Below are positions 7,086 through 13,403 of a stretch of DNA of 16,824 bases, piece after piece (position 1 is the first letter of the stretch; every line of letters begins with the position of its first letter). A program made the position numbers and the translations under genes. Source of the stretch: JAJKIP01 sp040509055 (GTDB lineage: Bacteria > Bacteroidota > Bacteroidia > Chitinophagales > Chitinophagaceae). Location: NCBI GenBank assembly GCA_040509055.1, contig JBEVLT010000309.1:1-16824 (forward strand). The letters are read 5' to 3'. Below the pieces are notes generated by a model. That model worked only from the letters and a program-made list of their open reading frames with translations, was not told the origin of the DNA and searched no databases.

Positions 7086-8588
7086 TCAGTTTTTTTGAAT
7101 GGCATGTTTAAGAATACTGCTCTCCGTAGCATCCTGCACCGGCAGATCGGCTGTCAGCCGGCCTTCGGCCATCACCAGCACCCGGTCCGATACGGCCAGT
7201 ATCTCGGGCAGCTCGGACGACACCATGATGATCCCCATCCCATCTGCGGCCAGTTGCCGCATCAGGTCGTATATCTCGTATTTGGCATTGATATCGATGC
7301 CGCGTGTCGGCTCGTCCAGCAGCAGCACCTGCGGCCGGGTAGCCAGCCATTTGGCCAGGACGATCTTCTGCTGGTTGCCGCCGCTCAGCTCGCAGGCCTT
7401 TTTATACGGCGACGACGTTTTGATCGCCAGCCGCTGGATATAATCGCGCGACAGCTGCATTTCTTTTGCCCGGTTGATGAAAATGCCCCATTTCTCCAGC
7501 TGCTGCAGAATGGTAATGCTGATATTGCTGCGGATATCCTGGTCCAGGATCAGGCCCTGGCCTTTCCGGTCTTCCGGCACCAGCGCAATACCAGCCCTGA
7601 TCGCCATAGCAGGCGAGCCGCAGGATAACCGCTGGTTATTGATAAAGAGTTCGCCGGCACAGCGCCGCGGGTGCAAGCCAAAGATCGTTTCCAGCAATTC
7701 CGTCCGTCCCGAGCCCATCAGGCCGTAAATGCCCAGTATCTCTCCCTTACCCAATTGAAAGGAGATGCCGTGCAGCCGCGCCGGTGTATTCCGCTGAGCG
7801 CCACGCAGGGCCAGGTCCTTTATCTGCAGCAGGGGCTGCAGCGAAGAGGTGCGTTCGTTCCGTTGCTGGTCGATCTTGCGACCGGTCATTTTTTGAATGA
7901 TCGCTTCAGGCGTGGCATGCTGCATGTCGCCGCTGCCGATCACCGATCCGTCGCGCATCACGATGTACCGGTCGGCAAGCGCAAACAGCTCATTTAATTT
8001 ATGGGAAATATAAACGATGGTTTTACCTTCTGCCCGGAGCCCGCCGATGATCGCGAACAGGTTGACAATTTCCTTTTCGCTGATGGCCGAGGTCGGCTCA
8101 TCCATGATGATCACCTGCGCATCAGCCTGTAAGGCCCGCGCTATTTCGATCAGTTGCTGCTCTCCTACTTTCAACGCGGCCACGGGGTGATCAGGATCTG
8201 CACTCAGCTTCAGCTTTTCCAGCCACACCCGGGTCTTCCGGCGCATCTCCTTTTTATCCAGCATGCCCCAGGCAGTGGTCAGTTCGCGCCCGAGAAAAAT
8301 GTTTTCGGCAATGCTTAAGTAAGGTACCAGGTTCAGCTCCTGGTGAATGATGGCAATGCCCGCCTGTTCCGCATCCCTGGTACCAGAAAAGCGCACCGGC
8401 TGCCCCTGCCACAGGATCGTGCCTTCATAATCGGGGTATACGCCCGACAGTATTTTCATCAGCGTGGACTTACCGGCGCCGTTCTCCCCGATAATAGCGT
8501 TCACCTTGCCGGGATGCAGCTCCAGGTCCACGCCGTTCAAGGCGGTGACGCCGGCAAATGTTTTCGATATGTTCTTAGTGGCGAGCAA
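7086..8588 (-). CDS. Ribose-type ABC transporter ATP-binding protein, fused double ATPase (RbsA-like)
   Basis: A cytoplasmic 500-residue protein with two ABC domains, the usual length for RbsA/XylG/AraG. First domain: Walker A GENGAGKST (34-42), Q-loop HQELN (82-86), signature VGEQQ (141-145), Walker B IIMDEPTSA (160-168). Second domain: degenerate Walker A GLMGSGRTE (289-297), signature LSGGNQQK (401-408), Walker B LLLDEPTRGID (422-432). One canonical and one degenerate site is normal for this family. The start is TTG, three bases after the DUF2291 stop and in the same frame. No ATG lies between that stop and the Walker A motif; the first in-frame ATG (Met44) would remove it. The N-terminal strand encoded from TTG (LATKNISKTF) matches the family, so TTG is well supported. 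Energises import by the permease encoded next. Confidence 0.93.
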   Translation of the reverse strand: MLATKNISKTFAGVTALNGVDLELHPGKVNAIIGENGAGKSTLMKILSGVYPDYEGTILWQGQPVRFSGTRDAEQAGIAIIHQELNLVPYLSIAENIFLGRELTTAWGMLDKKEMRRKTRVWLEKLKLSADPDHPVAALKVGEQQLIEIARALQADAQVIIMDEPTSAISEKEIVNLFAIIGGLRAEGKTIVYISHKLNELFALADRYIVMRDGSVIGSGDMQHATPEAIIQKMTGRKIDQQRNERTSSLQPLLQIKDLALRGAQRNTPARLHGISFQLGKGEILGIYGLMGSGRTELLETIFGLHPRRCAGELFINNQRLSCGSPAMAIRAGIALVPEDRKGQGLILDQDIRSNISITILQQLEKWGIFINRAKEMQLSRDYIQRLAIKTSSPYKKACELSGGNQQKIVLAKWLATRPQVLLLDEPTRGIDINAKYEIYDLMRQLAADGMGIIMVSSELPEILAVSDRVLVMAEGRLTADLPVQDATESSILKHAIQKN

Positions 8589-8594
8589 GGGTCA
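8586..8594 (-). promoter_or_regulatory. TGA-CCC-TTG junction: in-frame stop and TTG restart
   Basis: The DUF2291 stop codon (8594-8592) is followed after one codon by the TTG start of the ATPase gene (8588-8586), in the same frame and with no Shine-Dalgarno-like sequence just upstream. Translation of the ATPase probably depends on ribosomes finishing DUF2291. Stop-codon readthrough would give a DUF2291-ATPase fusion, which seems unlikely because the two work on opposite sides of the membrane. Confidence 0.5.
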
Positions 8595-9224
8595 GGGTAT
8601 CATTTTCAGTTCTACAGGGATGATCTCAATTTTTTCCAGGTTCAAATGCTCCCTGTTCAATTCGAGAGCGCCGGTCCATTCTACCCGGCTGCCTTTCTGA
8701 GCTTTTGCTTTAAACGATGGCAGGACGGTAGTGCGAACGATCCTGTTCAGCTCCTCTGAGATCGTATTCAGGTCCATGGTATTGGTAAAATCGCGGATGT
8801 CCACGAGCCCCGATGCATCCCGGATCGTATTGCCGTACACATATTCCGTAGCGATCGTGACCGACAGGGACGAATCACCGCTGCCCGTCAGTATCACCAC
8901 TTCATCTTCGCCGATGGTGGTCACTACACCGGATGCCCGCACCAGGAAGCTGGCCGTATTCGTAATGCCGATGGAATGGCCATGACGGGAAAACGTCTCC
9001 TCCGCATTGGCGCGCAGCGAAGCGAGCAATGCAGGCAGCTCCACCGCTTCGCGTATCCGGACCGGCAGTTGTTCTTTCCAGAGCTTCCACGCAAACCCGG
9101 CGGCATCGAATGACCCGCTGCGGGCTGCTTTTACATCGCTCAGCTTTTCGATATAAACCGATTTGTACGCCAGCAAAGCGATGACGACTACGACAATCGT
9201 GTATTTCAACAGCTTTTTGCGCAT
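8592..9224 (-). CDS. DUF2291 family membrane-anchored periplasmic protein
   Basis: A 210-residue protein with one N-terminal hydrophobic segment (about 8-20) after a basic start (MRKKLLK), then a soluble domain that should lie in the periplasm. It lacks a convincing lipobox, so a membrane-anchored rather than lipid-anchored form is likely. The domain resembles DUF2291 (PF10054), a family repeatedly encoded beside ribose-type sugar ABC importers but without an assigned biochemical function. Visible features are FAWKLWKEQLP (64-ish on the N-terminal half downstream of the anchor), a central strand-rich region with GVVTTIGEDEVVIL and a DIRDFTNTMDLN motif near residues 145-156. It sits five bases after the binding-protein gene and directly before the ATPase gene, inside the importer cluster, which suggests an accessory role in docking or stabilising the importer. 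That role is inferred from context only. Confidence 0.78.
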   Translation of the reverse strand: MRKKLLKYTIVVVVIALLAYKSVYIEKLSDVKAARSGSFDAAGFAWKLWKEQLPVRIREAVELPALLASLRANAEETFSRHGHSIGITNTASFLVRASGVVTTIGEDEVVILTGSGDSSLSVTIATEYVYGNTIRDASGLVDIRDFTNTMDLNTISEELNRIVRTTVLPSFKAKAQKGSRVEWTGALELNREHLNLEKIEIIPVELKMIP

Positions 9225-9229
9225 CGTTA

Positions 9230-10177
9230 TTATTTTTTGCCGTAAGCAATATAGTCGCCGATGTTTTGTTGGGTGACCAGTTCCACCGCCACCGGTATCT
9301 TTTGGGGAAAATCACGCTTACCCCGGATATACTCATCGGCAAACTGTGCTGCTTTTTCCGCCATCACTTTGGGAAACTGCATGCCGGTGGCCGCCACTTT
9401 CTTTTCATTGATGGACGTGATCACGTCTTCTGCACCATCGAAGCCGAATACTTTTACCTGATCGGCTTTGCCGGCTGCAGCGAGCGCCTGGTAGGCGCCC
9501 ATGGCCATGCCATCGTTGCCGCAAAACACCGCATCGATATCCGGGTGTGCCTGCAGGATCGATTCCATTACTTCCAGTGCCTTGTTGCGGTCGAAATCCG
9601 CGCTTTGCTGTGCCACCATCTTCAACCCCGGGTAATTGTCCGTCACGCTGTGAAAACCTTTGGAACGCGCCCAGGTATTGTTATCCCCCACAATGCCGAG
9701 TATCTCTATATAATTGCCTTTCTTATTCAGTTGCTGTGTAAAATATTTGCCGATGGCAACAGAACCGGAATAGCTGTCAGAAAGGATCTGTGAAGTAGCT
9801 GCATCCGGTGAATTGATCTCCCGGTCCATACAGAATACCGGCACGCCGGCCGCTTTTGCTTTCTGCACGTTCGCCACCGAGCCGTTGGCATCGGTTGGAT
9901 TAAAGAGAATAGCATCGAACCCGGCCACGAGAATATTTTCAAAATGATCGCTTTCCAGCGCCGTATTATTTTGTGAATCGAAGATGCGGGCCTCGTACCC
10001 GAGCGCCCGGGCTTTGGCAGCAGCCGTCTCGGCGAGGAACACAAACCAGGGATTGTTGAGCGTGGATACCACCACGGCCATTTTCTTTTTCCCTTCCCGG
10101 TTTTTGCTTTTGCAGGCCGATCCTGCCAGGATCAAACCGGCGGCAAACAGCAGGAAATATGACAGGCTTTTTTTCAT
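9230..10177 (-). CDS. Ribose-type ABC importer sugar-binding lipoprotein
   Basis: A 315-residue periplasmic sugar-binding protein of the RbsB-like Peripla_BP_4 family. The signal peptide ends in AGSAC, so Cys22 is the probable lipidation site and the protein is tethered to a membrane instead of free in the periplasm. Residues aligned with RbsB ligand contacts are visible: NNPWF (41-45), Asp118/Arg119 in CMDRE, Arg171 in WARSKGF, Asn221/Asp222 in GNDGMA, Asp247 in GFDGAED and Gln267 in TGMQF. This full pentose-type contact set supports a small monosaccharide ligand such as ribose, xylose or apiose. Its ATG overlaps the stop of the transketolase C-terminal gene (ATGA), so import and catabolic genes are translationally coupled. 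The ligand is the key unknown of this window: binding D-apiose would settle the pathway proposed here. Confidence 0.92.
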   Translation of the reverse strand: MKKSLSYFLLFAAGLILAGSACKSKNREGKKKMAVVVSTLNNPWFVFLAETAAAKARALGYEARIFDSQNNTALESDHFENILVAGFDAILFNPTDANGSVANVQKAKAAGVPVFCMDREINSPDAATSQILSDSYSGSVAIGKYFTQQLNKKGNYIEILGIVGDNNTWARSKGFHSVTDNYPGLKMVAQQSADFDRNKALEVMESILQAHPDIDAVFCGNDGMAMGAYQALAAAGKADQVKVFGFDGAEDVITSINEKKVAATGMQFPKVMAEKAAQFADEYIRGKRDFPQKIPVAVELVTQQNIGDYIAYGKK

Positions 10178-11142
10178 TTCCCGATCAATTGAAGGACCGT
10201 GTCCGCAATGCCCGCTTCGCTGATCCCGTAATGACGAAAGATATCCGGCTGCGAACCCGTAACAGTATACTCGTCAGGTATACCAATGATTTTAAAAGGC
10301 TTATGAAATCTGTTTTGTAATAAATAAGAAGCGCAGGCCTCTCCTAATCCCCCGTAAATGCTATGCTCTTCTACGGTAACGATCGCCCCGCATTGCTCCG
10401 CCAGCTGCTGCAACAGTTCTTCATCAAGCGGCTTGATAGTGTGCATACTGATGACCGTGGCCGCAATGCCCTGCCCTTCCAGTTTCCGCGCCGCCTGCAA
10501 AGCAGGGTACACCGTTTCGCCGGTGGCGATGATGGCTACGTCATGGCCTTGCCTGATGATACGACCCTTGCCAAACTGAAATTCGTCGTCGTTTACCTCC
10601 TTCAGCGGTTCCATCACCTTCTTGCCAAATCGCAGGTAGACGGGTTGGCCGGTAGCGGCGGCCAATAAAATGGCTTGCTCCGTTTCAAAATTATCGGCGG
10701 GCGCCGCCACGATGATATTATTGATGGCACGCAGGGCAGCATAGTCATGCAGGCTGTGGTGCGTGGAGCCCAGGGCGCCATAGCTCACCCCGGCGCTGAT
10801 CCCGATCACGTTGACCGGGTTGTCCGAATAGGCCACATCGTTCTTGATCTGCTCCAGCGCCCGGGCCGTGAGGAAGCAGGCCGGCGATACCACGAATACT
10901 TTTTTGCCCGCCGAAGCAAGACCGGCGCCGATGCCAACAAGGTTTTGCTCGGCGATACCCACTTCCACCATCTGCTCCGGGAACCGCTTGCCGAAAGGCA
11001 CCAGTTTTCCTGAACCGCGCGAGTCGCTGGTCACCGCCACGATATCGCGGTCTGCAGCAGCCAGCCGCTGCAGTGTTTCAGAAAACACTTCGAGGTTCGG
11101 TTTGGCACCGGTCCCTGCAGCCGTATTGATTGTTTCTCCCAT
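10174..11142 (-). CDS. Transketolase, C-terminal subunit (Pyr plus C-terminal domains)
   Basis: A 322-residue half of a two-subunit, thiamine-diphosphate-dependent transketolase. It carries the pyrimidine-binding domain (about 15-180), with Glu65 in VGIAEQN, which activates the cofactor aminopyrimidine ring, the substrate-loop motif GSTHHSLHD (125-133), and the C-terminal transketolase domain (about 195-322, with TGETVYPAL and VEEHSIYGGLG). It starts at an ATG preceded by GGAAAAGA, nine bases after the stop of the N-terminal subunit and, notably, in the same reading frame. Split transketolases are an established family branch and occur in the D-apiose pathway, where the pair converts apulose 4-phosphate and glyceraldehyde 3-phosphate to xylulose 5-phosphate and dihydroxyacetone phosphate. 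That specific reaction is an inference from neighbours; ordinary transketolase activity cannot be excluded. Confidence 0.9.
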   Translation of the reverse strand: MGETINTAAGTGAKPNLEVFSETLQRLAAADRDIVAVTSDSRGSGKLVPFGKRFPEQMVEVGIAEQNLVGIGAGLASAGKKVFVVSPACFLTARALEQIKNDVAYSDNPVNVIGISAGVSYGALGSTHHSLHDYAALRAINNIIVAAPADNFETEQAILLAAATGQPVYLRFGKKVMEPLKEVNDDEFQFGKGRIIRQGHDVAIIATGETVYPALQAARKLEGQGIAATVISMHTIKPLDEELLQQLAEQCGAIVTVEEHSIYGGLGEACASYLLQNRFHKPFKIIGIPDEYTVTGSQPDIFRHYGISEAGIADTVLQLIGK

Positions 11143-11151
11143 TCTTTTCCG

Positions 11152-11985
11152 TTATACTGTTTCGTTCAGCAAAGCATCCAGTTCGCCGATGGCCTGCGCA
11201 TACTGGTCTTTATCGGGCACACCGTGATGCCATTTCACATCATTCTCCATGAAGCTGATGCCCTTTCCTTTCACTGTATTGGCAATGACCAGGCTGGGTT
11301 TGTGCTTTTCAAAAGGGAGCCGGTCAAATACGTTTTTCAGGGCGGCAAGGTCATGCCCATTTACTTCCTGCACTGCCCAGCCAAAACTTTCGAATTTCTT
11401 GTCCAGCGGATCGGTATTGCACACATCGGCCGTGGAGCCGGTGATCTGCAAACAGTTTTTGTCCACGATGGCACAGAGGTTGTCCAGCTTGTAATGCGAA
11501 GCTGTCAGCGCTGCTTCCCAGTTGGAGCCTTCGGGCAATTCTCCGTCGCCCAGCAGGGTAAACACCCGGTAAGAACGCCTGTCCATTTTAGCAGCCAGCG
11601 CCGTACCCACGCTGATAGGCAGGCCGTGCCCCAGCGCACCGGTATTTTGTTCGATGCCATGCACCTTGCGTGTAGGGTGCCCGATATAATGCGAGCGATA
11701 TTGACACAGCGTGTTCAGATCTTCTTCCGGGAAAAAGCCTTTGCCGGCCAGCACCACGTACAGGGCCTCGACCGAATGTCCCTTGCTCTGGATATACCGG
11801 TCCCGGTCAGGCGAAGAAAAATTCTCCGGCGACACGTTCAGCACCTGGTTGTACAATACGTTCAGGATATCGATGCAGGACAGGCTGCCGCCGGTATGGC
11901 CGGCATTGGCCGTCCTGATGTATTGCAGGATCTTTTTTCTGTACCCGGTGGATTTTATTGCCAGTTCTTTGTCCGTCATGTTCAT
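11152..11985 (-). CDS. Transketolase, N-terminal (thiamine diphosphate-binding) subunit
   Basis: A 277-residue partner of the C-terminal subunit; together they cover a complete transketolase. It holds the diphosphate-binding domain: GHTGGS (29-34), SKGH (67-70), NTGALGHGLP (114-123), the cofactor motif beginning GDGELPEG (146-153) and continuing to Asn177 in DKNCLQITG, and VKGKGISFMEN (238-248) followed by WHHG (252-255). The start is chosen at 11985, where ATGA overlaps the isomerase stop, the junction seen repeatedly here; another ATG at 12006 would add seven residues and a 25-base overlap, and one at 11979 would remove two. GGGAGGT lies 12 bases before the chosen start. Placement straight after an aldose isomerase and before a sugar importer shows that it is a dedicated catabolic transketolase, not the housekeeping enzyme. 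Confidence 0.9.
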   Translation of the reverse strand: MNMTDKELAIKSTGYRKKILQYIRTANAGHTGGSLSCIDILNVLYNQVLNVSPENFSSPDRDRYIQSKGHSVEALYVVLAGKGFFPEEDLNTLCQYRSHYIGHPTRKVHGIEQNTGALGHGLPISVGTALAAKMDRRSYRVFTLLGDGELPEGSNWEAALTASHYKLDNLCAIVDKNCLQITGSTADVCNTDPLDKKFESFGWAVQEVNGHDLAALKNVFDRLPFEKHKPSLVIANTVKGKGISFMENDVKWHHGVPDKDQYAQAIGELDALLNETV

Positions 11986-13397
11986 TGATGTTGATAAACC
12001 TCCCATCCGAGGTAGTTGCCCAATGCTTCTTTTAAAATGCCCGCTGTTTTGCTGGCATTCATCACCACGTGGTGTTCAAAACCGTTGCGGCACACGTACT
12101 GCATCAGCCCCTGCAGGTCAGCGATCTTCGCCACGGCGCGGTTGCCGAATGTATTCAGCGCATCATTGGTCAGCTCGCCTTCACCCACATACACTTTGAT
12201 AAGGCCTTTGCTGTCGTCGGTACTGATGCGGCCATAGGTCAATGGCGAAGCGGGCGTACGGCCTTCCAGCGCACCATAGGTATTCTCCTCGCCAACGGAA
12301 GTACCCAGGATCGGCGCCGTGCTGATCTGGATATCCGGCAGAAACGATTTGGCCCAGTTGCCGCAGTGAAACAGTACACACTTGGTGTCGTCATCCGCAT
12401 AATTATTGTTCCAGTCCACCAGGGCGCTGGGCGTACCAGAGGCCAGCTGCATGGCATACATGCTCAGCGTACCCGTCACATCCACCTCGCATGCGCTGGG
12501 CAGCATGTTTTCGCTCATCATGCTCATGCTGGTGCATACATTGCAGCCATAATTTTTCTGCAGCGAGGTCCAGCACTGGATGGCCGTGGCGTCCAGTGCG
12601 TATTCGTCCATAAATTCCGCCAGCACCACATCCAGCTTCGCAATCTGCACCAGCTTGTCCGAAGGCGTTTTGCCGGTGGGTGAATAGGCCCTGATCGCTT
12701 CCAGCTTTTCCTTTACGCTCTTATCGTCTGCCGTCAACTTATTGGCATTGCCCAGTATCTCGGACAGGTCCACCGTCGTAACGGTAATGCCGTTACGCTG
12801 CAGTATCTTTTCGCTGTACCGGACGGTGTTGAATGCTCCGGGCCGGGCGCCTACAGCCCCGATGCGTACCTTGCGCAATCCTTTTACCACTTTGCAAACC
12901 GATACAAAGGAGCGCAGATCTGCAATAAACGATTCGTCGGAAGGGCTGGATACATGTTTTGTCGTGAGCGTGTATCTGATGCCGTATTGGTACAGGTTGT
13001 TGCAAACCGATATTTTCCCGCACCAGGCATCGCGCCTGTTCACCACATCCATTTTACCGAGATCATCGGGATACCCCTGCACGAGCACCGGCACATTTAG
13101 CCCCGCCAGCTTGATGGTATCGGCCACTCCCTTTTCGTCGCCGAAATTGGGCAGCACCACCAGGATGCCCTCGATCCGGTCCGCCTGTTTGCGAAACAGA
13201 TCTGCGCATCGCTGTGCTTCCTTAAAAGTTTCCACACCGCCCAGTTTCGTCTCTTCATCGTTCAGCAGCACCGCTTCAATGTTCAGCCTGCCAAACAGCT
13301 CAATGATCTCCGTACGCGCTTCCGCCACCAGCTTATCGGGAAAGAAATCCCGGTTGCCGATAATCACGCCCAGCGTACAGTGTCTGTCTTTTTGCAT
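11982..13397 (-). CDS. L-fucose/L-arabinose isomerase-fold sugar isomerase; candidate D-apiose isomerase
   Basis: A cytoplasmic 471-residue metal-dependent aldose-ketose isomerase of the L-fucose isomerase-related group (COG2407-like). Likely metal and catalytic residues by analogy with FucI and AraA are Glu304 in CEVDVTG, Asp328 in VDWNN, His344 in FHCGNWA and His442/443 in FEHHVVMNAS. The region 283-300 (YGCNVCTSMSMMSENMLP) and GRISTDD (389-395) are also typical. It is shorter than FucI (about 590) and close to AraA (about 500). It begins six bases after the beta-propeller gene and overlaps the transketolase gene by ATGA, so its product should feed that enzyme after phosphorylation. No aldolase or 4-epimerase is nearby, which argues against fucose or arabinose as substrate. 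D-apiose is the favoured guess from the GH140-type neighbour; I cannot verify whether characterised apiose isomerases belong to this family. Confidence 0.85.
   Translation of the reverse strand: MQKDRHCTLGVIIGNRDFFPDKLVAEARTEIIELFGRLNIEAVLLNDEETKLGGVETFKEAQRCADLFRKQADRIEGILVVLPNFGDEKGVADTIKLAGLNVPVLVQGYPDDLGKMDVVNRRDAWCGKISVCNNLYQYGIRYTLTTKHVSSPSDESFIADLRSFVSVCKVVKGLRKVRIGAVGARPGAFNTVRYSEKILQRNGITVTTVDLSEILGNANKLTADDKSVKEKLEAIRAYSPTGKTPSDKLVQIAKLDVVLAEFMDEYALDATAIQCWTSLQKNYGCNVCTSMSMMSENMLPSACEVDVTGTLSMYAMQLASGTPSALVDWNNNYADDDTKCVLFHCGNWAKSFLPDIQISTAPILGTSVGEENTYGALEGRTPASPLTYGRISTDDSKGLIKVYVGEGELTNDALNTFGNRAVAKIADLQGLMQYVCRNGFEHHVVMNASKTAGILKEALGNYLGWEVYQHQ
11998..12004 (-). promoter_or_regulatory. 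Possible Shine-Dalgarno of the transketolase N-terminal gene
   Basis: GGGAGGT inside the end of the isomerase gene lies 12 bases before the ATG at 11985. Spacing is a little long, but it cannot serve the alternative ATG at 12006, because it overlaps that codon, and is too far from 11979. It therefore favours 11985. Confidence 0.4.
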
Positions 13398-13403
13398 ACT
13401 TGC

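Noticed and set aside
10174..11985. A single transketolase gene broken by a nonsense mutation
   Set aside because: The halves are in frame, but the second has its own ATG with an upstream GGAAAAGA and an extra N-terminal stretch, and split transketolases are an established family form.
11982..13397. L-fucose isomerase in a fucose pathway
   Set aside because: No fuculose-phosphate aldolase or fucose permease is present and the protein is much shorter than FucI; the fold match alone does not fix the substrate.
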